Shown piece by piece: positions 20,332-28,798 of a DNA stretch of 64,000 bases (its first letter is position 1; every line of letters starts with the position of its first letter). Origin of the DNA: an uncultured Flaviramulus sp. (GTDB lineage Bacteria > Bacteroidota > Bacteroidia > Flavobacteriales > Flavobacteriaceae); the NCBI GenBank assembly GCA_947495125.1, contig CANLXL010000008.1, positions 62,001-126,000 of the forward strand, written 5' to 3'. The notes below the pieces were generated by a model. The model was not told the origin of the DNA and searched no databases. It saw only the letters and a list, made by a program, of their open reading frames with translations. The position numbers were made by a program, and so were the translations under genes.

Positions 20332-21561
20332 TTAGTCGTTTCTAAGTGCTACAATAGGTTTAATGCGCGAAGCTCGTTTTGCGGGCAGATACCCAGCCAA
20401 GGTTCCGGCAGCGATCAATGTTATTGTTGCCGATATAACTAAAGATCTACTAACCGATGGATTCGTAATAAAATATTGTTTTAAGCTAGGGCCTATCCAT
20501 TCCAAAACGCCAACCCCAATTAATAACCCCACATATCCCGAAATCGCAGTTACAATTATGGATTCTATTAAAATAATTGAAACTATAGATCTGGGTTTAG
20601 CGCCTAAGGCTTTACGAATACCAATTTCTTTGGTACGTTCTTTAACAATAAAAATCATGATATTACTAATGCCAACAATACCGGCAATTAATGTCCCCAT
20701 ACCTATTATTAAAATAACAACACCTAAAACAGTTGTCATTTGGTTAACTCCTTTTGTTTGATTGGCCATGTTAAAGAGTCGAATAGCTCTTTGGTCAGTA
20801 TTGGCAACAGAGAAACGCTCTTTTAGCTTTTTCGTAAGATCGTTACCAAAAGAAATAGCCTGATCAAAATTCATCTCCGGCTTATAGGTTAGATTAATTT
20901 GGTCTATATAATCATTTTTTCCATAGACTTGTTGAGCTGTGGTCACAGACATGTAGATTAGGCGTTCTTCATTATCATTTCCGTCATCTTCAAAAATACC
21001 AACGACCTTATATTGAATGCCATTTAGATTAATATATTTACCTAAAGGATCTGTTTTAATAAATAAATCTTCCGCCACTAAACGTCCAATAACGATAACT
21101 TTTGTTTTGTTGATTAAATCGTTCTGGTTAATATAGCGCCCTTCTTTCATCAAAGTTCTTTCAAGGTATTGATGGTCTGGATGTACCGCTCTTACAGAAT
21201 AGCTGTTTTGTTCGTTTCTAAAAGTCGCATTAACATTTAAATAAATCCTCGCGGTTATAAACTCAATCTTATCGTCAAAATCTTTTTTAATATAATCTAG
21301 ATCATCATTTTCAAATTGAATTAGACGTCCCGCCTGAAGTCCTTTATGAGCCTTTGTTGTTCGTCCCGATCGTATAAAAATGGAATTGGTTGCATCGTCA
21401 GCAAAAGCCTCTTTGAACGTGTTATTTAATCCATTAGCAATGCCAAAAAGAATGGTAAATAATAGAATAGCAAATGCCACGGTAAAACCAGAGAGCAAAC
21501 TTCTTGTTCTGTTTTTATTAATACTTTGAAATATTTCCCGCCAAAGGTCTAGATCAAACAT
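20332..21561 (-). CDS. ABC transporter permease (MacB/FtsX-like)
   Basis: IMIFIVKERTKEIGIRKALGAKPRSIVSII; paralogue of the next gene. Confidence 0.93.
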   Translation of the reverse strand: MFDLDLWREIFQSINKNRTRSLLSGFTVAFAILLFTILFGIANGLNNTFKEAFADDATNSIFIRSGRTTKAHKGLQAGRLIQFENDDLDYIKKDFDDKIEFITARIYLNVNATFRNEQNSYSVRAVHPDHQYLERTLMKEGRYINQNDLINKTKVIVIGRLVAEDLFIKTDPLGKYINLNGIQYKVVGIFEDDGNDNEERLIYMSVTTAQQVYGKNDYIDQINLTYKPEMNFDQAISFGNDLTKKLKERFSVANTDQRAIRLFNMANQTKGVNQMTTVLGVVILIIGMGTLIAGIVGISNIMIFIVKERTKEIGIRKALGAKPRSIVSIILIESIIVTAISGYVGLLIGVGVLEWIGPSLKQYFITNPSVSRSLVISATITLIAAGTLAGYLPAKRASRIKPIVALRND

Positions 21562-22255
21562 GGTGTCCTGCCCTTACTTGTTCTATTTTTTTATCTTCCA
21601 TAATAACACCATCACGTAAACGTACAATACGTTTACACATGTTGGCAATATCTTCTTCGTGTGTCACCATTAAAATGGTTTTTCCCTCATCGTTTAATTG
21701 TTGAATAAACTCCATGATTTCATATGAGGTTGTAGTATCTAAAGCTCCGGTAGGTTCATCGGCCAAGAGCAATTTAGGATTAGCGGCCAATGCTCTAGCG
21801 ATGGCTACACGCTGTTTTTGACCACCCGATAGCTCGTTTGGTAAATGTTCTGCCCAATCCGTTAACCCCACTTTTTCCAAATGAAACATGGCTAATTCTT
21901 GACGTTCTTTACGTTTCATTCCTTGATAATACAAAGGGAGGGCTACATTTTCCAGAGCATTTTTATAATTAATAAGATTAAAGGATTGAAAGATAAAGCC
22001 TAAAAATTTATTTCTGTAAACTGCCGCTTTCTTTTCGGTAAGATCTTTGATTTGTAGACCGTCTAAGATATAATCTCCGGAATCTGCTTCATCCAACATT
22101 CCAATGATATTAAGGAGCGTAGACTTTCCGGAACCTGAAGATCCCATAATAGCAACCATCTCTCCGTCTTCTACAGATAAATCAATACCTTTTAAAACAT
22201 GTAAACTGGAATCTCCTATAGGATAGGATTTATGTAATTGACTAATATTTAGCAT
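21554..22255 (-). CDS. ABC transporter ATP-binding protein (MacB/LolD-like)
   Basis: Walker A MGSSGSGKST, signature LSGGQKQRVAIARAL, Walker B LLLADEPTGALD. Confidence 0.95.
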   Translation of the reverse strand: MLNISQLHKSYPIGDSSLHVLKGIDLSVEDGEMVAIMGSSGSGKSTLLNIIGMLDEADSGDYILDGLQIKDLTEKKAAVYRNKFLGFIFQSFNLINYKNALENVALPLYYQGMKRKERQELAMFHLEKVGLTDWAEHLPNELSGGQKQRVAIARALAANPKLLLADEPTGALDTTTSYEIMEFIQQLNDEGKTILMVTHEEDIANMCKRIVRLRDGVIMEDKKIEQVRAGHHV

Positions 22256-22348
22256 TTCTGTTGTTGATTGATTTAGTAAGGCTAAGCACTTTGTAGTTAG
22301 ACTTCAAAGACAAAGAAATGTTACAAAAATTGTTCCAGAAAGTTTTTA

Positions 22349-22567
22349 TTATTTTTTTAACGTATTATATTTCTTATAAATGAAATAAGCGATACCTCCC
22401 ACAAGGATGTAAGGAATTGCCATGAGGTAAACAATACCGTCGTTTATACCTTCTGCTGCTATTTGACCTTCTTCACTTTCTAACACAGCGCGACACATGG
22501 CGCATTGAGCGTTTGTCTCCATAAAAAAGAGAAGAGAAAAGAGAATAAAGAAGAGGTTACGTTTCAT
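22349..22567 (-). CDS. Small membrane protein, unknown function
   Basis: 72 aa, signal peptide/TM with CAMCRAVLESEEGQ and a C-terminal TM; in line with the oxidase-assembly cluster. Confidence 0.7.
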   Translation of the reverse strand: MKRNLFFILFSLLFFMETNAQCAMCRAVLESEEGQIAAEGINDGIVYLMAIPYILVGGIAYFIYKKYNTLKK

Positions 22568-22568
22568 T

Positions 22569-23105
22569 TTAAATGTAAAAGGGAGAAATCATAATATAAA
22601 CAATAACGCCACTAACAGCGACGTAAAGCCATAACGGAAAGGTTACTCGCGCTATTCTTTTATGTTTTTCAATGTTATTTGTAATGGCTCTTACATAAGT
22701 GATTAAAACAAATGGAATCACGGCTATAGAGAGTACGATATGGGTTAGTAAGATAAAATAGTAGACATATTTTATAAACCCTTCGCTACCAAATTTCGTA
22801 GAATCGCTAGTCATGTGATATGCGACATACATCACTAAAAAGGCTACTGAGCACAAAATTGCAGTCGTCATTAAGTTTTTATGAAGCCTTATGTTTTTAT
22901 TCTTGATAGCGAAGAAAGCGATAACCAGAATAACGGCGGTTATCCCATTTACGGTGGCATAGATCGGGGGTAAAAACGTTAACGGTTCTACATTAGGTAT
23001 TTTAATGCCAAATAATGCCGCTACGACAATGGGGATAATTATAGATAAAGCAACTATTAATTTGTTATATTTTTTATCGTCTAGAATGTCCTGTTTATGA
23101 TCCAT
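22569..23105 (-). CDS. DUF420-like membrane protein
   Basis: Multi-TM; NVEPLTFLPPIYATVNGITAVIL...RLHKNLMTTAI. Confidence 0.85.
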   Translation of the reverse strand: MDHKQDILDDKKYNKLIVALSIIIPIVVAALFGIKIPNVEPLTFLPPIYATVNGITAVILVIAFFAIKNKNIRLHKNLMTTAILCSVAFLVMYVAYHMTSDSTKFGSEGFIKYVYYFILLTHIVLSIAVIPFVLITYVRAITNNIEKHKRIARVTFPLWLYVAVSGVIVYIMISPFYI

Positions 23106-23128
23106 TTTGTTTCTTAGTTTGAAATGAA

Positions 23129-23162
23129 ACCTTTCGTTCCGATAGCTATCGGAACGAAAGGT
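23129..23162. repeat. 34-bp perfect palindrome ACCTTTCGTTCCGATAGCTATCGGAACGAAAGGT
   Basis: Both 17-nt halves are exact reverse complements; lies between the SCO-family and DUF420 genes. Confidence 0.9.
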
Positions 23163-23169
23163 GACTTAT

Positions 23170-23916
23170 TTACTCATTCAACAACTTTTTAATATCTTCT
23201 TTTAAGGCACTAATTTCTTCCTTTACACCATCTTCGTCCATCTTTTCGGCTTCAGATACTATACCTTTATAATAAATAATAGGGTTACCATGTTCATCTT
23301 TTCTGGATCTGATAAAACCGTTTTTATCGATTAAAGCGAAATTACCCGAGTGCTCAAAACCTCCAAGAACATCTTCGTTTTCGGCGGCATAAATATAAAA
23401 CCCTTCATTGGCCAATTTATAAATAGCGTCTTTATCGCCGGTCATTAAATGCCAATTGGGGTTTATTATACCATATTTTTCGGCATAAGCCTTTAATATT
23501 TCAGGCGTATCATAATCCGGATTTATAGAGAATGACGCTACTCCAAAATCGTCAAGACCATCAAATGTATTTTGAATTTGAATGAGGTTCTCGTTCATTC
23601 TCGGACAAATAGTAGGGCAAGTGGTAAAAAAGAATTCGATAACATAAACTTTTCCCAAATAATCCTTATGGGTTACGGTTCTACCATATTGATTGGTAAA
23701 GCTGAACTCAGGAACTTTTCTTTTTGTGTCGTTATTTTCAATGAAAGCCAGATCTGAAACGGAAGGTTTGTTGTCGTTAGCAAAATCACTTCGACTCTCG
23801 TTTCTAATAATATCACCACTGGAAATTCTATCAATAATTCTTGGAATAAAAATAATTCCAAAAACTAAAATGATAAAGGCAATTCCGATATATGAATAAT
23901 TTGTTTTTTTACTCAT
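23170..23916 (-). CDS. SCO family protein (SCO1/SenC, copper chaperone for cytochrome oxidase)
   Basis: VIEFFFTTCPTICPRMNENLIQIQ CxxxC; SINPDYDTPEILKAYAEKYG. Confidence 0.93.
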   Translation of the reverse strand: MSKKTNYSYIGIAFIILVFGIIFIPRIIDRISSGDIIRNESRSDFANDNKPSVSDLAFIENNDTKRKVPEFSFTNQYGRTVTHKDYLGKVYVIEFFFTTCPTICPRMNENLIQIQNTFDGLDDFGVASFSINPDYDTPEILKAYAEKYGIINPNWHLMTGDKDAIYKLANEGFYIYAAENEDVLGGFEHSGNFALIDKNGFIRSRKDEHGNPIIYYKGIVSEAEKMDEDGVKEEISALKEDIKKLLNE

Positions 23917-24634
23917 CGTTATTATTTAAATCGTTAGCTCTTCGGGTATCTGAATTAAACTCGCCTTTTCGTTTTTGTCGATACTCTGTAAACAAAATAC
24001 GTAAGTCATCGCTCATTTTATTTTTTATTTCGGCTACTTCAATGCAGTCGTATGATGTTAACATATAAGCCGATTTGTTTTTTTCTATTTCGTTGTCTGA
24101 TCTGTCATCAAGTCGGCCTCTTTGCTTTAATTCTTTATCGACTACAAAAACGCTGTTGGTAGATAAATCCCCATTTAGAGGGTGTTTACTTTTTAAGCTA
24201 TTAAACACATTATGAATAGCGTTGGGTTCGCCAAAAGCAAAATGCCAAAACCGCAGATCTTCATAGGAGCTGATTTCATTTTTAAGCTGTTTTGCAGCAT
24301 CTTCGCTACCTTTTGGTAAAAGAATAACAATTTGAAAACGTTTGAAGCCTTTAAACTTGTCGTAAACCAGTTCTTTTAAGTTCGAAGCTGCTGTAGAATT
24401 CTCTAAGGGGTTATGCCCTAAAAACCCGAGTACCGTAAGGTGATCTTTAAGGATGATATCTTGATTTGAATCATTTGAATCTGAAGAAAATCGATGGATA
24501 TCTAAAACATCTTCATTGATAATATCAAGTGGTGTATAATGGTGCGTTGCCGGATATAAAAACAATAAAAATGTCACCGGAAGGAAGAATAAAATTCCTA
24601 AAACGATATACCGACTAATTTTTTTATAATCCAT
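23909..24634 (-). CDS. Membrane-anchored thioredoxin-fold-like protein of the oxidase cluster, unknown function
   Basis: N-terminal TM then LTVLGFLGHNP...; overlaps the SCO gene by 8 bp. Start at MDYKKIS preferred over the ORF-track start 24676. Confidence 0.6.
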   Translation of the reverse strand: MDYKKISRYIVLGILFFLPVTFLLFLYPATHHYTPLDIINEDVLDIHRFSSDSNDSNQDIILKDHLTVLGFLGHNPLENSTAASNLKELVYDKFKGFKRFQIVILLPKGSEDAAKQLKNEISSYEDLRFWHFAFGEPNAIHNVFNSLKSKHPLNGDLSTNSVFVVDKELKQRGRLDDRSDNEIEKNKSAYMLTSYDCIEVAEIKNKMSDDLRILFTEYRQKRKGEFNSDTRRANDLNNNDE

Positions 24635-24679
24635 ATAAATAGACGCGTTTATATTGAAACATATAATATGTTGCAAAAA

Positions 24680-24707
24680 TAAAAAAGGTGGTCATTAAAA
24701 CCACCTT
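24680..24707 (-). terminator. Intrinsic terminator downstream of COX subunit IV gene
   Basis: Minus strand AAGGTGGT-TTTAATG-ACCACCTT followed by TTTTATTTTT. Confidence 0.7.
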
Positions 24708-24761
24708 GAAATTATATTTTTAACACTTCGCTGTGCTTAGTGTAGACTTAAATAATAGAGG

Positions 24762-25142
24762 TTAAAAATCTCTTCTGATATATCCCTCTTTATAGACATC
24801 AAAAACGTACCCACCTTCTTGCAATAGGATGAATATTAAATATAAGATTAAGAATATCGCCGTCCAAACCACCATACGTCTTAAGCTTTTTAACTCATCA
24901 CGCATGTGCATAAAGTCCCAGGTAATATAGTAGGCTTTTACAATGGTTAAAATGATGAATATCCAATTTAAGAGTTTCATGCCTAAAAACTGAGCCATTA
25001 AACTTTCGGGTTTATAGATTCCTAATACAACTTCTATAGCCGTTACAATAGTCAAGAAAATTAATACGCCCCAAATTTTTTGAGTGTTGGATTTAAACTT
25101 AACTAATCCTCTGAATATTGCTAATTTATGTTCGTGTGCCAT
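24762..25142 (-). CDS. Cytochrome c oxidase subunit IV-like (prokaryotic COX4) protein
   Basis: Three TM segments, KAYYITWDFMHMRDELKSLRRMV. Confidence 0.88.
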   Translation of the reverse strand: MAHEHKLAIFRGLVKFKSNTQKIWGVLIFLTIVTAIEVVLGIYKPESLMAQFLGMKLLNWIFIILTIVKAYYITWDFMHMRDELKSLRRMVVWTAIFLILYLIFILLQEGGYVFDVYKEGYIRRDF

Positions 25143-25164
25143 TTCTAATTATATATTTTACTTA

Positions 25165-26145
25165 TTAAACGAGGTAGAAGAATGTAAATACAAATACCCA
25201 AACTAAATCTACAAAGTGCCAGTAAAGACCAACTTTTTCAACCATTTCGTAGTTTTTACGTCTTTCGTAAGTGCCTAAAATAACATTAAAGAAAATAATG
25301 ATATTAATAACAACCCCCGAGAATACGTGAAAGCCGTGAAAGCCTGTAATAAAGAAAAAGAAGTCTGCAAATAATGGAGAACCATATTCATTGACATGCA
25401 GGTTAGCACCTTCGACAACAGATTTTCCATTTTCTTTTAAGAGTTTAAGTGATTCATCACGTGACAATACTGTTTTTTGCCCTTCTTCATTAATGATCTG
25501 AGTTCTTACCAAAACATTATCATGAGCTTCAAAACCATGAATAACTTCATCAACCGTAAAGGTTGGTAATGTGCCTTCTTGTACAAACCAAAGCCCATCC
25601 TTTCGGTGGTGCTCCGTTCTGTATTTTTGTTCGGCAACCGCAAAATCTCTAAGCGCTACACGATGTCCTTCGGTATCTACAAACTGTAGAATATTACCGC
25701 CTTTTGTTTGGATTGCACCGTAATCACCTTTTATAAATGTTGCCCACTCCCAAGCTTGAGAACCGACGAAAATTAAACCACCAATAATGGTTAAAAACAT
25801 ATAAAAGGTTACTTTGGCTTTATTTAAATGATGACCGGCGTCAACCGCCAGTACCATAGTTACAGACGACATGATAAGCACAAACGTCATAAATGCTACA
25901 TAAATCATGGGAAGTTCTTGCCCGTGTAAAAACGGAACGTGTGTAAACACCTCATCTGCTATAGGCCATGAATCAATAAATTTAAATCGTGAAAATCCGT
26001 AGGCTGCTAAAAACCCTGAGAAGGTTAACGCATCGGAAACAATGAAAAACCACATCATCATTTTACCATAACTTGCGTTTAACGGTTTGTTACCTCCGCC
26101 CCAAGTTTTACCTTCTGTTCCAGTATTTACAACTGTAGTACTCAT
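25165..26145 (-). CDS. Cytochrome c oxidase subunit III with internal soluble insert
   Basis: MMMWFFIVSDALTFSGFLAAYG...FFFFITGFHGFHVFSGV...GLYWHFVDLVWVFVFTFFYL. Confidence 0.93.
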   Translation of the reverse strand: MSTTVVNTGTEGKTWGGGNKPLNASYGKMMMWFFIVSDALTFSGFLAAYGFSRFKFIDSWPIADEVFTHVPFLHGQELPMIYVAFMTFVLIMSSVTMVLAVDAGHHLNKAKVTFYMFLTIIGGLIFVGSQAWEWATFIKGDYGAIQTKGGNILQFVDTEGHRVALRDFAVAEQKYRTEHHRKDGLWFVQEGTLPTFTVDEVIHGFEAHDNVLVRTQIINEEGQKTVLSRDESLKLLKENGKSVVEGANLHVNEYGSPLFADFFFFITGFHGFHVFSGVVINIIIFFNVILGTYERRKNYEMVEKVGLYWHFVDLVWVFVFTFFYLV

Positions 26146-26281
26146 ATGTATTGGTTGTTTTTAAAAAGTTGCACAAAAATAATCATTTTATTCATCTAAT
26201 AAAACATCCTACACTAAATTTTAAAGACTCTGAATAAAGGATGCGATCGATGTTAGCTAAGACCAAAAAAAAGAGAGGTTT

Positions 26282-26863
26282 TTATCTAACGAAATATAAA
26301 AATAAAAAGAGATATACCCATAGTATATCAATGAAATGCCAGAAGGTTGCTGCCAATTCGAAACCAAGCATTTTTGAGGTATTATATTTTTGTTTAAAAT
26401 GATTATAAATTACTACCAGCAAGCAAATTAAGCCAACTACCACATGTAAAATATGAACAATGGCTATTAAATAAATATAAGACATGGTAACATTACTTGT
26501 AGGCCCGGTAAAGTTGTATCCTAAATCTATAATTTGCTGAAATCCGGTAAACTGATAAAAAATGAATGCGATGCCAAGAGTCAAAGTGATTATCAGGAAT
26601 AAGGTGGTTTGCTGTCTATCTTCCTTTTTTAAAGCTTTTTTGGCTAAAATAAAGGTCAAGCTGCTCATTAAGATAATGACAGTGCTTATGATGAATGCGT
26701 TGGGTAGCTGGAAATCTTTTAACCAGTCTGGCCTGGAACTACTCACTACAAATGCACTTGTCCATCCTGCAAATGACATCACCAACGAAATAATACCAAA
26801 CCAAAGCATCATTTTTTTTGCTCTGTTATTTTTTTCTTCTAAAGTACCTTGAGTTAAGTCCAT
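26282..26863 (-). CDS. Heme-copper oxidase subunit III family protein
   Basis: MMLWFGIISLVMSFAGWTSAFVV...ATFWHFIDILWVYLFLFLYFV. Confidence 0.92.
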   Translation of the reverse strand: MDLTQGTLEEKNNRAKKMMLWFGIISLVMSFAGWTSAFVVSSSRPDWLKDFQLPNAFIISTVIILMSSLTFILAKKALKKEDRQQTTLFLIITLTLGIAFIFYQFTGFQQIIDLGYNFTGPTSNVTMSYIYLIAIVHILHVVVGLICLLVVIYNHFKQKYNTSKMLGFELAATFWHFIDILWVYLFLFLYFVR

Positions 26864-26869
26864 AGTTTT

Positions 26870-27760
26870 CTAAATAAATTTATCGATGACATATACTATT
26901 TGTACCAATGAAATATAAGACACGCTCACCAGCATAAGTTGTCTTGCTGATTTTTCAGTCATTAATTTGAATAAGCGAATCGCATAATACAACATCCATA
27001 GTCCCAAGAGGAATACGATAACTGCCGCTCCTATGGATAGCTCTAAACGTCCGGTAAAGCCGAACACAGGAATAATTGAAACGAGCAAGGTCCATATGGT
27101 ATACATTATGGTTTGCACCGCAGTGCCTTTATCTTGTTTTCCTGTGGGCAACATAAAGAATCCCCCTTTTTTATAATCGTCAAATAAAAACCAGCCTATG
27201 GCCCAAAAGTGAGGGAATTGCCAAAAGAATTGCAGCGCGAACAGTGTGCCCGGTTCGATACCAAAATCATCGGTAGCAGCTACCCAGCCTAACATAAAAG
27301 GAATGGCTCCCGGAATGGCACCAACAAAAACAGCCAAAGGTGTTTTCGTTTTCAAAGGCGTGTAAACACAGGTATATAAAAATATAGAAATAGCACCAAA
27401 CATGGCCGTTTGCTTGTTAATGGTATACAATATAACAACTCCGAGCAGTGTGAAAACAGAAGCAATAATAAAGGCTGTATTTACCGACATGCGCCCGGCA
27501 GGAATTGGTCTGTTTTTGGTCCGGTCCATCAAACGGTCTAAATCCTTCTCAATAATTTGGTTAAAGGCATTCGATGCGCCCACCATAAAGTAACCACCAA
27601 AACCTAGTAAAATAAGCGTTTTGAAATCTACGGTTTCAGCACCCAACAGATAACCGGCAAGGGATGAAAACACAACACTTAAAGCAAGACGCATTTTCGT
27701 AATTTCCTTAAAATCTGAAATTATAGAAGGTGTTGCTAATGAAGATTTTGAATTGCTCAA
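26870..27760 (-). CDS. cyoE: Protoheme IX farnesyltransferase (heme o synthase)
   Basis: NAFNQIIEKDLDRLMDRTKNRPIPAGRMS and PLKTKTPLAVFVGAIPGAIPFMLGW. Confidence 0.96.
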   Translation of the reverse strand: MSNSKSSLATPSIISDFKEITKMRLALSVVFSSLAGYLLGAETVDFKTLILLGFGGYFMVGASNAFNQIIEKDLDRLMDRTKNRPIPAGRMSVNTAFIIASVFTLLGVVILYTINKQTAMFGAISIFLYTCVYTPLKTKTPLAVFVGAIPGAIPFMLGWVAATDDFGIEPGTLFALQFFWQFPHFWAIGWFLFDDYKKGGFFMLPTGKQDKGTAVQTIMYTIWTLLVSIIPVFGFTGRLELSIGAAVIVFLLGLWMLYYAIRLFKLMTEKSARQLMLVSVSYISLVQIVYVIDKFI

Positions 27761-27795
27761 GACGATGTTTTATAAGTCGCTTTAAATTGCGAGTG

Positions 27796-27826
27796 CAAAG
27801 ATACTTTTAAAATTATTTACCACCAA
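27796..27826 (-). promoter_or_regulatory. Bacteroidota-type promoter for the cyoE-cox operon
   Basis: Minus-strand TATCTTTG (27796-27803) matches TAnnTTTG, with a TTG about 20 nt upstream. Confidence 0.45.
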
Positions 27827-27913
27827 CGCTTTATTAAGGTAAAATTAACATTTTGAGTTGGTAAGTTTCAGTACCTTTAACAGACGTTTACTATGTTTAA
27901 TAAAATTGAGATT

Positions 27914-28780
27914 ATGAAAACTTCCAAGCTAATTTCATTACTGTGCGTTTTTTTAATAACCATTACTTATGAAGCGCAAAATAGATTCGATAAGGTTACC
28001 ATTCAAACCACAAAGCTAACCGATCATGTGTATATGCTTATGGGGGCGGGTGGCAATATTGGCGTCTCCGTTGGTGACGAAGGCGTGCTTGTTATCGATA
28101 ATCAGTTTGCGCCTTTAACATCCAAAATATTAGCAGCTATAGAAACTTTAAGTGATAAGCCTGTTAAAATTGTAATGAATACACACCATCATGGAGATCA
28201 TACCGGGGGAAACGAAAACTTCGGAAAAAATGGAGCTACCATTATGGCACATGATAATGTTAGAAAACGTCTTGAGGAAAAAAGCCCGGAAATAGCTTTA
28301 CCCGTAATTACATTTAATGATGAATTAAATGTGCATATTAATAATGAGCAGGTTGCTGTTTTTCATATAGACAATGCGCATACCGATGGCGATGCCCTAT
28401 TATATTTTACAGAAAGCAATGTGTTACATACGGGAGATACTTATTTTAACGGGCGATACCCTTATATTGATTTGAATTCCGGAGGAAGTGTGGATGGCTA
28501 TATCAATGCCGTAAAGGCCGGTTTGATGGTTTGTGATGACAACACCAAAATAATTCCCGGCCACGGGCAGTTATCCAACAAAGCTGAATATCAGGATTTT
28601 TTAGAGATGCTGGAAACCTTAAAGACCAATGTTTTAAAAGCGATAGCCCTTGGTAAAAATGAAGACGAAGTGGTTAAAGACGCTAGTATCACTAAAACGT
28701 ATGACGACTTAGGATATGGCGATTTCTTTATAAATAGTGAAAGGATAAAGCGTATTTTTTATACGAGTTTGAAGAATTAG
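27914..28780 (+). CDS. MBL-fold metallo-hydrolase
   Basis: MNTHHHGDHTGGNENF and later HTGDTYFN and IIPGHG motifs; signal peptide MKTSKLISLLCVFLITITYEAQ. Confidence 0.92.
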   Translation: MKTSKLISLLCVFLITITYEAQNRFDKVTIQTTKLTDHVYMLMGAGGNIGVSVGDEGVLVIDNQFAPLTSKILAAIETLSDKPVKIVMNTHHHGDHTGGNENFGKNGATIMAHDNVRKRLEEKSPEIALPVITFNDELNVHINNEQVAVFHIDNAHTDGDALLYFTESNVLHTGDTYFNGRYPYIDLNSGGSVDGYINAVKAGLMVCDDNTKIIPGHGQLSNKAEYQDFLEMLETLKTNVLKAIALGKNEDEVVKDASITKTYDDLGYGDFFINSERIKRIFYTSLKN

Positions 28781-28798
28781 ATATTTTTGCACGCTTAT

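Noticed and set aside
20363-20761. 132-aa + strand ORF
   Set aside because: Antisense to a clear ABC permease gene; shadow ORF.
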